A stretch of 64,000 nucleotides of DNA, taken from contig NZ_CP096040.1 in the NCBI RefSeq assembly GCF_023935105.1, forward strand, positions 1,736,001 through 1,800,000, read 5' to 3'. The DNA is from Caulobacter segnis. GTDB lineage: Bacteria; Pseudomonadota; Alphaproteobacteria; Caulobacterales; Caulobacteraceae. Numbering within the stretch: position 1 is the first letter of the stretch; each line of letters begins with the position of its first letter. Shown piece after piece: positions 18,301 through 25,566 of the stretch. The notes below the pieces were generated by a model, which saw nothing but the letters and a program-made list of their open reading frames with translations, had not been told where the DNA came from and ran no database searches. The position numbers and the translations under genes were made by a program.

Positions 18301-18555
18301 GTCGGGGAAGCGGCCAAGACCATCCGACGAGATGCCGTCCGAGATTTCCAGCGTCTCGCGCTTGGTCGCGATGGCGTTGGCGTAGGCCTGGCGGAAGCCG
18401 GTGACGACGACGGCCTCCACGGTTTCGGCTTCCGGCTTCTGTTCGGTCGAGGCGGGCGCGGCTTGGCGCGCATGGGCGGCCGAGCCGACGGCCAGGGCCG
18501 CGCAGGACGCCATCAAGGCGGCGCGAAGCGCAAAGGTGGTGCGTGTGTGGATCAT
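15382..18555 (-). CDS. TonB-dependent receptor, large TIGR01782-like type
   Basis: 1057 residues from the ATG at 18555 (MIHTRTTFALRAALMAS), chosen because it begins a clean signal peptide ending near AAHA; an in-frame start further upstream adds only a non-signal extension. The TonB box VEAVVVTGFR is near 45-54, then SDGLGRFPDLNVGEAIQRIPGV and SLRGLPGSFARTTLNG, the plug signature of the large Xanthomonas/Caulobacter receptors often linked to oligosaccharide uptake. A barrel ends in RAKF with the terminal Phe. The upstream 399 bp carry GntR-like palindromic sites, and a terminator follows. Substrate unknown. Confidence 0.94.
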   Translation of the reverse strand: MIHTRTTFALRAALMASCAALAVGSAAHARQAAPASTEQKPEAETVEAVVVTGFRQAYANAIATKRETLEISDGISSDGLGRFPDLNVGEAIQRIPGVQINREAGSRNATISLRGLPGSFARTTLNGGAFADPILNGSTPLGAFNSDIFTAINVIKSPSASNLAGGLSGNVDLRINPALARKDGGFAKLSYEYNDLGNLGSPLASLGYNKHLTDDLAVFGVVAWKDEKFRRDSITVNSWGNRLGGIQLGNQAAVVDAQGKYIPGANPGYDAMQAALPDSYKAQFAPGLAPLYYPSQTRQLVKFNRGSTLSAATGFEWRITDEWKFGANGFITKRKLDEATNNLLYIDAGPGNNSFTGLTATSAVAKITNLGAPYIVQTPNGPRAYVNSFKAENINTFDSVRSEPAGNQTWAINPSLEFKNDDWKATANLTVSRAKAYANQIEFDVVQNPYRNLGPAGLNGIVATVNTGGANLGDYTATLITPHATHLPSGGFLIPATPTAPTQAGAQMPGQSATTAADRFGITGTSGQADNVLDAFQLDFERDLGGFVNALQFGGRAEHNKFTSSGSRNTALGAQTQNITPDMASPLSYARDFFGGQAPGATSNWMNVDVARILKAITPVNTTLRNTATNPNGLPDQFLLGAPGVFLTPYGVVNNYTDGNYWNNNFSNQNDVFSAYLAAKFKGELFSVPVRGTVGARYEYTEQKIVALNCKNCTTALSNQTGAINHSLSTTTTKNSFDYWLPSAIIMADLRDDLVFRAAAYRTYVRPQPRDNVPTTFVQVPVDVNPPVDPVYTVTLGATDIKPYTADSYDMSLEWYNRPGGLISIAAYRKEIKGYIGPITDQSILCPANGKIPGVDVDLGALRIDTSAGTPRCVSSNKFVGAAGVNAPLVEARVNVSGKTNQSPMTVTGLEFNIQQNLDFLPGFWKNFGGAFNYSYTKIDGKDTAGNKITLPSVSKNNLNVIGYYEAKWGGVRLVYNWRDKYDLAAGNSFVGDARTVKARSQLDASASFNLTESLTVSVDAFNLTDAQRAEYENDPMLPRFIDYDGRTYQVTMRAKF

Positions 18556-18630
18556 GATGTGCCTCCCCCGGCGCACTGAGTTGGCGCCCTCGGGCTGACT
18601 TATCCGACCAGTTCGAACTCTTGTCAAGAA

Positions 18631-18837
18631 TTGGTAATGCCACTTGTAAGAATATGGCGACCACTTGGTCAGGCCAAACGCCGCGATGCGGGTTTACCGC
18701 TCACCAATGGAAGCGCGTCCATCTCGTAAAAGGCGGCGGAACTCGAATTCGAGCTGAAAATCAGGCCCTTCGGGCGCGCACAGGGCAAGGTTGACGTCGC
18801 GGCGCCTAAGCCATTTGTCTGACCAATGGTATGACCA
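18631..18837. promoter_or_regulatory. Three GntR-like half-palindromes in the receptor/AIM24 divergent region
   Basis: The 399-bp gap (18556-18954) holds TTGGTAATGCCA (18631-18642), TTGGTCAGGCCAA (18665-18677) and TGGTATGACCA (18827-18837). All fit TGGT-N3-(A/G)CCA, the arrangement recognised by FadR-type GntR regulators. The decamer TGGTATGACC also recurs at 62582-62591 before an SGNH esterase gene. The regulator is not in the window. Confidence 0.4.
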
Positions 18838-18954
18838 GATTGGCGCGCCGACTTGACCGCCGCGAAGCGCGTGATCGGCGGTTAAAAGAAGCGTAATTGG
18901 CGAGGCGCGCGCTGCCTCGCTAGAACGATGTTCTAGACACGAGGAGTCGTCCCC

Positions 18955-19779
18955 ATGCCCCCCAGTCCCTGGAGCCACCAACGCAGCGCCGGCGTCGCCG
19001 ACGACATTGATTTCGAGATCAAGGGCGAGGAGCTGCAGTTCGTCGAGATCGAGCTGGATCCCGGCGAGAGCGCCGTGGCCGAGGCCGGCGCCTTCGTTTG
19101 GAAGGACGCCAGTGTCCAGATGACCACCGTCTTCGGCGACGGCTCGGCCGAGCAGGGCGGCTTCATGGGCAAGCTGCTGGGCGCGGGCAAGCGCCTGGTG
19201 ACCGGCGAGAGCCTGTTCACGACCGTCTTCACCCATACCGGCCAGGGCAAGGCGCGTGTCGCCTTCGCCTCGCCGACGCCGGGCTCGATCCTGCCGCTGA
19301 ACCTGGGTCAGCTGGGCGGGACGCTGATCTGCCAAAAGGACAGCTTCCTGGCGGCCGCGCGTGGCGTCTCGATCGGCATCGCGTTCCAGAAGCGGGTGAT
19401 GACCGGCCTGTTCGGCGGCGAGGGCTTCATCATGCAGCGCCTGGAAGGCGACGGCTGGGTGTTCGTGCAGATGGGCGGCGCCCTGGTCGAGCGCGAACTG
19501 GCGCCCGGCGAGGAGCTGCACATCGATACCGGCTGCGTGGCGGCCTATACGCCGAGCGTCGACTTCGACCTGGTCATGGCCGGCGGCGTGAAGAGCGTGC
19601 TGTTCGGCGGCGAGGGGCTGTTCTTCGCGCGCCTGCGGGGACCGGGGAAGGTCTGGATCCAGTCCCTGCCATTCGCGCGCCTGGCCGGCCGCATGATGCA
19701 GGCCGCGCAAGGCCAGGGCGGCAATCGCGGCGAGGGTTCGATCCTGGGGCGGTTCGGCGACATGATCGACGGGAACTGA
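18955..19779 (+). CDS. AIM24 / TIGR00266-family protein
   Basis: 274 residues, no signal peptide. The double-psi-like beta repeats of the AIM24 family are visible: FVEIELDPGESAVAEAGAFVW (about 30-50), GGEGFIMQRLEGDGWVFVQMGG (about 155-180), LAPGEELHIDTGCVAAY, and a C-terminal Gly/Gln-rich tail. The bacterial role is unknown; the mitochondrial homologue AIM24 affects MICOS integrity. The start is the ATG at 18955 (ACACGAGGAGTCGTCCCC upstream gives a GAGG ribosome site). Apparently monocistronic. Confidence 0.88.
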   Translation: MPPSPWSHQRSAGVADDIDFEIKGEELQFVEIELDPGESAVAEAGAFVWKDASVQMTTVFGDGSAEQGGFMGKLLGAGKRLVTGESLFTTVFTHTGQGKARVAFASPTPGSILPLNLGQLGGTLICQKDSFLAAARGVSIGIAFQKRVMTGLFGGEGFIMQRLEGDGWVFVQMGGALVERELAPGEELHIDTGCVAAYTPSVDFDLVMAGGVKSVLFGGEGLFFARLRGPGKVWIQSLPFARLAGRMMQAAQGQGGNRGEGSILGRFGDMIDGN

Positions 19780-19787
19780 CGATCATT

Positions 19788-19912
19788 CCTTCTCCCCTTG
19801 TGGGAGGAGGTGTCAGCGTAGCTGACGGTAAGGGGCGCTCGGCGGCGCCGTGCGACCCCTCACCAGAACCGCTTCGCGGGCCACCCTCTCCCGCGAGGGG
19901 AGATGGACGGGC
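19788..19912. repeat. Intergenic palindromic repeat (CTCCC...GGGAG type)
   Basis: Between convergent genes, with arms CTCCCCTTGTGGGAGGAG at the left and CCCTCTCCCGCGAGGGGAGA at the right. The core CCTCTCCCGCGAGGGGAGA is repeated at 55449-55467. The interior contains GTCAGCGTAGCTGAC, a second inverted repeat. This looks like a dispersed non-coding element. Confidence 0.6.
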
Positions 19913-20242
19913 TTACCCCTTGGTCTTGTCCCAGCTGTCGTACTCGTACGCGATGCAGCGGTCGATCAGCGTGCGCCAGACCGGTTCGGCGATGGCTTCC
20001 GAGAGACCCGAAGCGCGCGCGGCGGCCTTGACCTTGTCGACCACGTCCTCGATCCGCGCGCGGTCGAACACCTTGGAGCGGTCGGCCTTGATGCGGGCGG
20101 CGGCGTCCATGTAGCCCTGACGCTCGGTCAGCAACTGGACCAGGGCCCGGTCCAGGGCGTCAACGCCCCGGCGCACATCGACCATGGTCTGGCAGTCGAC
20201 GGGAGCGAGCCGCTCGTCGACCGTGAGAGTCGTCGTTTTCAT
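19913..20242 (-). CDS. Chorismate mutase, AroQ class
   Basis: 109 residues from the ATG at 20242 (MKTTTLTVDERL). All-helical AroQ fold: MVDVRRGVDALDRALVQLLTER carries the conserved Arg and D-x-x-L-x-x-L-x-x-R pattern, RIKADRSKVFDRAR holds the conserved Lys and the Arg/Glu region, and EPVWRTLIDRCIAYE forms the last helix. It converts chorismate to prephenate, the branch point to Phe and Tyr, or acts as an isochorismate-pyruvate-lyase-like variant. Cytosolic, no regulatory domain. It lies 48 bp downstream of the LysR gene on the same strand and may be co-transcribed with it. Confidence 0.88.
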   Translation of the reverse strand: MKTTTLTVDERLAPVDCQTMVDVRRGVDALDRALVQLLTERQGYMDAAARIKADRSKVFDRARIEDVVDKVKAAARASGLSEAIAEPVWRTLIDRCIAYEYDSWDKTKG

Positions 20243-20289
20243 GGGTCCCTTTAAGCCGGTTCCGCGCGCCAAAACCAGAGCCGCCAGGC

Positions 20290-21246
20290 TTAAATTCCGG
20301 CGCCGTTGTCCAGGGTCTGAAGCGCCGCCTCGTGGGCGTCGGCCTCGGCCTTGAGCCAGTTCACGAAGGCTTTCACCTGGGGCAGGCGGCCCTTGGCCTT
20401 GGGGTGGACGACGTAATAGGCGAAGTCGACCGCCGTGGAGGCCTCGAACGGGATCACGAGGCGGCCGGAATCGAGGTCGGCCTGGGCCAGGGTGCGCTTG
20501 GCCAGGGCGATGCCGCGCCCGTTGGCGGCGGCCTCGATGACCAGGCTGGACTGGTTGAAGCGCGGCCCCCGGGCGCCGTCGACGCCCTTGATGCCGCGCG
20601 CCGCCAGCCACATCGCCCAGTCAGGGCAGCTGTCGTCGGCGTCGGGCGAGCCGTCGTGCAGCAGGATGTGGTGGGCCAGGTCCTCGGGGCGTTCCAGGGC
20701 GTTGGCTTCCAGCAGTTCGGGGCTGGCGACGGGCACGACGGTCTCGTGCATCAGGCGGATGACTTCCAGCCCCGGATAGCGGCCCGAGCCGTAGCGGATA
20801 GCCATGTCGACCTCGCCGGTGGCGAAGTCCACGACCTCCATGCCGGCCGACAGCCAGACGTCGACCTGAGGATGGGCCTGCTCGAACTTGCCCAGGCGCG
20901 GCACCAGCCACTTGGCGGCGAACGAGGGAGCGGCGGTCAGGGTCAGGCGGCGGCCGTCGACGGCGGCAGTCAGTAGGGACGCGGCCTCGGCCAGCCGGTC
21001 GAAGGCCTCGCGCAGAGCGGGCAGGGCGGTCTGGGCCGCGTCGGTCAGCAGGAGGCCCTTGGGCGTGCGCTTGAACAGAGCCGCGCCAACATAGTCCTCG
21101 AGGTTCTGGATCTGCTGGCTGACGGCGCCGGGCGTCACCGACAGCTCGTCGGCGGCGCGGCTGAAGTTCAGGTGCCGCGCGGCGGCCTCGAAGGCGCGAA
21201 GGGCGTTCAAGGGCGGCAGGCGACGGCGCTCGTTCGGTCTTTCCAT
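20290..21246 (-). CDS. LysR-family regulator, GcvA-like
   Basis: 318 residues. An N-terminal winged helix-turn-helix (about 12-70: LNALRAFEAAARHLNFSRAADELSVTPGAVSQQI) precedes a periplasmic-binding-like effector domain. The wording FAAKWLVPRLGKF, EVDMAIRYGSG and GLEVIRLM is typical of the GcvA-like branch. It is divergent from the cobA-cysI-cysH operon (gap 209 bp), so it may regulate sulfur assimilation, although it is not the CysB/Cbl subfamily by appearance. LysR proteins usually autoregulate from the shared divergent region. Confidence 0.9.
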   Translation of the reverse strand: MERPNERRRLPPLNALRAFEAAARHLNFSRAADELSVTPGAVSQQIQNLEDYVGAALFKRTPKGLLLTDAAQTALPALREAFDRLAEAASLLTAAVDGRRLTLTAAPSFAAKWLVPRLGKFEQAHPQVDVWLSAGMEVVDFATGEVDMAIRYGSGRYPGLEVIRLMHETVVPVASPELLEANALERPEDLAHHILLHDGSPDADDSCPDWAMWLAARGIKGVDGARGPRFNQSSLVIEAAANGRGIALAKRTLAQADLDSGRLVIPFEASTAVDFAYYVVHPKAKGRLPQVKAFVNWLKAEADAHEAALQTLDNGAGI

Positions 21247-21455
21247 GAGTTTTACTGAACGCCCCGGCAGAAGTCCTTGTTTGCGAATTGGACCGCCAGC
21301 GCCGAGTTTGCAAGCGTTGGCTGACGGATTGGCCCTTTTCGTCAGCTTACGCTAGCGGGGTGGTTCGCGAGAGCCGCCCCGTATTGCGTTGATAAACTTC
21401 AGGGTCGCGCGGCGGCGGGGACGTCGCTTCGCGCTTTTAGAGGACCTGATCGCCG

Positions 21456-22310
21456 ATGGCCCCTCGCAAGGCGCCGCCCAGCAAGTTCGGCCGCAAGCCC
21501 GGTCTCGTCGTCGTCGGCGGGACGCGGGCCAAGCGCGCCCTGGGCGCGGTATGGCTGGTCGGGGCGGGCCCAGGCGATCCGGACCTGCTGACCTTTCGGG
21601 CCTTCAACGCCCTGCGCGGCGCCGATGTCGTGGTGCATGACGGCCTGGTCTCCGACGAGATCCTGGACCTGGCGCCCAGCCGCGCGCGCCGGATCAACGT
21701 GGCCAAGCGCAAGTCGCGCCACACCCTGCCGCAGGACGATATCAACCAGCTGATCGTGGCCCTGGCCCTGGATGGCCTCAACGTGGTGCGCCTGAAGGGT
21801 GGCGACCCGTTCCTGTTCGGCCGCGGCGGCGAAGAGCTGCTGGCCTGCCGCGCGGCGGGGGTCGCGTGCCACGTCGTGCCGGGCGTCACCGCCGCCCTGG
21901 CCGCCAGCGCCGGCGCCGGCGCGCCCCTGACCCATCGTGGCGCGGCCCAGGCCGTGACCTTCGTCACCGGCCACGCCGCCCACGGCGACCCGGATCTCGA
22001 CTGGACCGCCCTGGCGCGTCCGAACCAGACCGTCGTCGTCTATATGGGCGTCTCGACCGCCGGCCTGATCGCCGAGCGCCTGACGGCGGCCGGCCGCGCG
22101 GGCTCGACCCCGGCCCTGATCGTAGAGAACGCCAGCCGCGCCGACGAGCGCCGCGTGCTCACCACCCTGGCGGGCTTGGCGCGCGCCGCGCAGGACGTTA
22201 AGGGGCCGGCGCTGCTGATGGTCGGCGAATCCATGTCGCTGGCCGACGTCACGCCGGTCGTCGCCGAAGATCTTTCGTCCATGTCCCTCGAGCGGAGTTC
22301 GCGCTCATGA
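21456..22310 (+). CDS. cobA: Uroporphyrinogen-III C-methyltransferase
   Basis: 284 residues. A SAM-dependent methyltransferase converting uroporphyrinogen III to precorrin-2, the siroheme/cobalamin precursor. Family motifs: VWLVGAGPGDPDLLT (about 30-44), VVVHDGLVSDEI, VVRLKGGDPFLFGRGGEE, VVPGVTAALA and GAPLTHRGAAQAVTFVTGH. It lacks the oxidase/ferrochelatase half of CysG, so the remaining siroheme steps must be encoded elsewhere. First gene of the sulfite-reduction operon, and its stop overlaps the next ATG (ATGA). The context says the siroheme is for CysI. Confidence 0.94.
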   Translation: MAPRKAPPSKFGRKPGLVVVGGTRAKRALGAVWLVGAGPGDPDLLTFRAFNALRGADVVVHDGLVSDEILDLAPSRARRINVAKRKSRHTLPQDDINQLIVALALDGLNVVRLKGGDPFLFGRGGEELLACRAAGVACHVVPGVTAALAASAGAGAPLTHRGAAQAVTFVTGHAAHGDPDLDWTALARPNQTVVVYMGVSTAGLIAERLTAAGRAGSTPALIVENASRADERRVLTTLAGLARAAQDVKGPALLMVGESMSLADVTPVVAEDLSSMSLERSSRS

Positions 22311-22672
22311 AAGCCATCACCGCCAATCGCCTGCTCGATGGCGACGTCGTGTTCTGGAAGTCCGGCCAGTGGGTCGAGCGCTTTGGGGACGCGCAGCTGT
22401 TCGACGAGGCCGAGGCCGCCGACGTCGAGGCCGCCGTCGCCACGGGCAAGAGCCAGCCGACCGTGGTGGTCGACGTCTATCCGATCGACCTGACCCCCGC
22501 CGACGGCCACTGGGCCCCGGTCAGCTATCGTGAACGCATCCGGGCCCTTGGCCCCACCAATGAACCCACCCACGGCAAGCAGGCCGAGGGCGGCGACGTC
22601 GTCGAGGCCTTGCGCCACGCCTCGGGCGCGGCGCGCTCGACCGGCCGCGTCGACCTGATCCGCCGCAAGTAG
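22307..22672 (+). CDS. DUF2849 protein of the sulfite reductase operon
   Basis: 121 residues, ATG overlapping the cobA stop. Small acidic cytosolic protein beginning with ITANRLLDGDVVFW and ending with a basic RLV-like tail; it matches DUF2849, a family found next to alphaproteobacterial nitrite/sulfite reductases. No catalytic motif visible. Only 11 bp from cysI. Perhaps an assembly or electron-transfer accessory in place of CysJ; that is inference. Confidence 0.82.
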   Translation: MKAITANRLLDGDVVFWKSGQWVERFGDAQLFDEAEAADVEAAVATGKSQPTVVVDVYPIDLTPADGHWAPVSYRERIRALGPTNEPTHGKQAEGGDVVEALRHASGAARSTGRVDLIRRK

Positions 22673-22683
22673 GGCGCAGAGCC

Positions 22684-24342
22684 ATGTACCAGTACGACGT
22701 CATCGACAAAGAATTCCTCGTCGACCGCTCGAACGAGTTTCGGGGACAGGTCGCCCGGCGCCTGTCCGGCGAGCTGACCGAGGACCAGTTCAAGCCGCTG
22801 CGGCTGATGAATGGTCTCTATCTGCAGCTGCACGCCTACATGCTGCGGATCGCCGTGCCGTACGGCTCGCTGAATCCCACCCAGGTCCGCCGTCTCGCCG
22901 AGATCGCCCGCGACTACGACAAGGGCTACGGCCACTTCACCACGCGCCAGAACATCCAGTTCAACTGGATCAAGCTGAAGGACGCGCCGGACATCCTGGA
23001 CAAGCTGGCCGAGGTGGACCTGCACGCCATCCAGACCAGCGGTAACTGCATCCGCAACACCACCTCCGACCCCTATGCCGGCGCGACGGCCGAGGAGATC
23101 GACGATCCGCGCGTGTGGTCGGAAGTGATCCGCCAGTGGTCGACCCTGCACCCGGAATTCTCGTTCCTGCCGCGCAAGTTCAAGATCGCCATCACCGCCT
23201 CGGCCAAGGATCGCACGGCGGCCAAGGTGCACGACATCGGCCTCTTGCTGCGCCAGGGCCGCGACGGGACGCATGGCTTCGAGGTGATCGTCGGCGGCGG
23301 CCAGGGGCGCACGCCCTATGTCGGCCCGACCATCAAGCAGTTCCTGCCGACCGACCGTCTGCTGAGCTATCTGGAAGCCGTCCTGCGCGTCTACAATCGC
23401 CACGGTCGCCGCGACAACATCTACAAGGCTCGCATCAAGATCCTGGTCGCGGCTCTCGGCGCCGAGGAGTTCGCCAAGCAGGTCGAGGAAGAGTGGAGCA
23501 AGATCGACGCCGCCCGCGCCGACCTGCCCGTCGCCGAGCTGGCCCGCATCCGCGCGTCGTTCGCCAAGACCCCGTTCGAGACCCTGCCGGCCCGCTCCGA
23601 AGCGTTCGAGCTGGCCAAGGCCAATGACAGCGCGTTCGCCCGCTTCGTCCGCAACAACGTCCGCGCCCACAAGCAGCCGGGCTATGCGATCGTCGAGATC
23701 TCGCTGAAGGCCCAGGAGCAGACGCCGGGCGACGCCACGGCCGAGCAGCTGGAGGTCGCCGCGGATCTGGCCGAGCGCTTCGGCTTCAACGACCTGCGCG
23801 TCACCCACGCCCAGAACCTGGTCCTGCCGCACGTCAAGCTGGACGATCTGCCGACCGTGTTCGCGGCCCTGCAGGCGGCGGGCCTTGCTACGCCGAACAT
23901 CGACCTGATCAGCGACATCATCGCCTGCCCGGGCCTGGACTACTGCGCTCTTGCGAATGCGCGCGCCATCCCGATCGCCCAGGACATCGCTCGCCAGTTC
24001 GCTGATCCCGATCGCGCCGAAGAGGTCGGGGAGCTGAAGATCAAGATCAGCGGCTGCATCAACGCCTGCGGTCACCACCACGTGGCCCACATCGGTGTCC
24101 TGGGCGTCGATAAGAAGGGCGAGGAATTCTACCAGCTGTCGCTGGGTGGTTCGGGCGCGGAAGACGCCTCGATCGGCAAGATCCTGGGTCCCGCGCTGCC
24201 GGCCGACAAGGTCGCCACCGCCGTCGACCAACTGGTCGGCGCCTATCTGACCGTCCGCGCCGACGGCGAGCGCTTCCTCGACACCTATCGCCGCGTCGGC
24301 CTCGAGCCCTTCAAGGAGGCTGTCTATGCCCAAGCTGATTGA
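22684..24342 (+). CDS. cysI: Sulfite (nitrite/sulfite) reductase hemoprotein
   Basis: 552 residues. A siroheme and [4Fe-4S] enzyme reducing sulfite to sulfide with six electrons. Motifs: GYGHFTTRQNIQFNWI (siroheme-pocket ferredoxin-like half), TSGNCIRNTTSD, the cluster ligands CPGLDYC (CX5C) and CINAC (CX3C) near residues 415-460, then GHHHVAHIGV. No flavin domain, and no cysJ gene nearby, so the electron donor is probably a ferredoxin or another reductase. It is placed between DUF2849 and DUF934 genes in a tight operon with cobA and cysH, which supports assimilatory sulfite reduction rather than nitrite reduction. Confidence 0.93.
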   Translation: MYQYDVIDKEFLVDRSNEFRGQVARRLSGELTEDQFKPLRLMNGLYLQLHAYMLRIAVPYGSLNPTQVRRLAEIARDYDKGYGHFTTRQNIQFNWIKLKDAPDILDKLAEVDLHAIQTSGNCIRNTTSDPYAGATAEEIDDPRVWSEVIRQWSTLHPEFSFLPRKFKIAITASAKDRTAAKVHDIGLLLRQGRDGTHGFEVIVGGGQGRTPYVGPTIKQFLPTDRLLSYLEAVLRVYNRHGRRDNIYKARIKILVAALGAEEFAKQVEEEWSKIDAARADLPVAELARIRASFAKTPFETLPARSEAFELAKANDSAFARFVRNNVRAHKQPGYAIVEISLKAQEQTPGDATAEQLEVAADLAERFGFNDLRVTHAQNLVLPHVKLDDLPTVFAALQAAGLATPNIDLISDIIACPGLDYCALANARAIPIAQDIARQFADPDRAEEVGELKIKISGCINACGHHHVAHIGVLGVDKKGEEFYQLSLGGSGAEDASIGKILGPALPADKVATAVDQLVGAYLTVRADGERFLDTYRRVGLEPFKEAVYAQAD

Positions 24343-24832
24343 GCTGGCTGACGGCGAGGCCCGCTGGGCCGACGACGCCTTCGTCCATGTCATCGACGAG
24401 GACGCCATCCCGGAAACGGGCGACGTGATCCTGTCCCTTACCCGCTTCGAGGCCGAGGGTGACGCCCTGCTGTCGTCGAACAGCCGCCGGGTGGGCGTGC
24501 GCATCGAGTCCGACCAGGAGGTCGAGGTCCTGGCCTATGACCTGCCGCGCATCGCGGTGGTGGCCCTGGCCTTCCCGAAGTACCGCGATGGCCGGGCCTA
24601 CACCTCGGCCCGCCTGCTGCGCGAGCGGTTCAAGTACGAAGGCCAGATCCGCGCGGTGGGCGACGTCCTGCAGGAGCAGGCCGGCTTCATGGTCCGCTGT
24701 GGCTTCGACGCCTTCGAGCCGAATGACGGCGCAACGCCCGAGGCCTGGACCAAGGCCGCCAGCCGCTTCCGCCACGTCTATCAGCGCGCCGCGGACGACC
24801 GCGTGGTCGCGTTCGAGGAAAGGGCCTCCTGA
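24326..24832 (+). CDS. DUF934 protein of the sulfite reductase operon
   Basis: 168 residues, overlapping the cysI 3' end by 17 bp and ending one base into the cysH ATG. Soluble protein; conserved-looking core FPKYRDGRAYTSARLLRERF and GQIRAVGDVLQEQ (about 88-120), typical of DUF934, which almost always accompanies cysI/cysH in proteobacteria. Function unproven; a structural partner of the hemoprotein is the likely role. Confidence 0.88.
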   Translation: MPKLIELADGEARWADDAFVHVIDEDAIPETGDVILSLTRFEAEGDALLSSNSRRVGVRIESDQEVEVLAYDLPRIAVVALAFPKYRDGRAYTSARLLRERFKYEGQIRAVGDVLQEQAGFMVRCGFDAFEPNDGATPEAWTKAASRFRHVYQRAADDRVVAFEERAS

Positions 24833-25566
24833 TGGCCTACGACCAGACCAGCGCCACGGTTCCGGGCTTGGCGGCGCGGCTCGACGCCGAGCTTCGCGAC
24901 GCCCATCCGCTGACCATCTTGCGCGCGGCCTATGCGCAGTTCGGCGACAAGCTGGCCCTGGTCTCGTCATTCGGCGCGGAGTCGGCCGTGCTGCTGCACC
25001 TGGTCTCGCAGGTGTCGCCCAGCATTCCGGTGTTGTTCCTGGACACCGGCATGCTGTTCGGCCAGACGCTGGACTACCGCAAGACCCTGGCCTCTCGCTT
25101 CGCCCTGACCGACGTGCGCGACCTGCGCCCGGCCTTCACGGACCTGGCGACCCAGGACCCGAACTCCGACCTGTGGCGCACCAGCGTCGACGGCTGCTGC
25201 AACATCCGCAAGGTGCTGCCGCTGGACCGCGCCCTGAGCGGCTTCGACGGCTGGATCACCGGCCGCAAGCGCTTCCACGGCGGCGATCGCCTGAGCCTGC
25301 CGGTGGTCGAGGAGGCCGAGGGCAAGATCAAGTTCAACCCGCTGGCCAATTGGGGCAAGGCCGAGCTGGACGCCTATGTCGCCGAGCACCAGCTGCCGGC
25401 TCACCCGCTGGTAGCCCAGGGCTACGCCTCGATTGGCTGCTGGCCCTGCACCCAGCCGTCGGACGACGGCCGCTCGGGTCGCTGGCAGGGCCAGGAAAAG
25501 ACCGAGTGCGGCATCCACGTCGCGCGGGCTCCCGGCGTGGCGTCGAACGTCGGCGGAGATATCTAG
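24832..25566 (+). CDS. cysH: Adenylyl-sulfate (APS/PAPS) reductase
   Basis: 244 residues. The PAPS-reductase fold binds the nucleotide through SSFGAESAVLLH (about 43-54, P-loop-like). Cysteine pairs GCC (about 123-124) and CWPC (about 204-207) would bind a [4Fe-4S] cluster, the mark of APS-using assimilatory reductases. The C-terminal KTECGIH holds the catalytic cysteine that forms the thiosulfonate intermediate. The product sulfite feeds CysI encoded upstream. Last gene of the operon. Its stop overlaps, tail to tail, the stop of the histidine kinase gene (25563-25566). Confidence 0.94.
   Translation: MAYDQTSATVPGLAARLDAELRDAHPLTILRAAYAQFGDKLALVSSFGAESAVLLHLVSQVSPSIPVLFLDTGMLFGQTLDYRKTLASRFALTDVRDLRPAFTDLATQDPNSDLWRTSVDGCCNIRKVLPLDRALSGFDGWITGRKRFHGGDRLSLPVVEEAEGKIKFNPLANWGKAELDAYVAEHQLPAHPLVAQGYASIGCWPCTQPSDDGRSGRWQGQEKTECGIHVARAPGVASNVGGDI

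Noticed and set aside
15382..18555. Possible frame disruption in the large TonB receptor
   Set aside because: Signal peptide, TonB box, plug and final aromatic residue are in one frame; intact.
16252..18579. A 775-codon open frame on the plus strand opposite the TonB receptor
   Set aside because: Antisense shadow of a high-GC gene: its translation is low-complexity Gly/Val/Ala/Arg without any domain, and the minus strand gives a complete TonB receptor.
21247..21455. Riboswitch ahead of the cobA operon
   Set aside because: The 209-bp region shows no recognisable B12-box, SAM or other aptamer pattern.
22525..24504. A 659-codon minus-strand open frame opposite cysI
   Set aside because: No domain recognisable; cysI is unambiguous on the plus strand.
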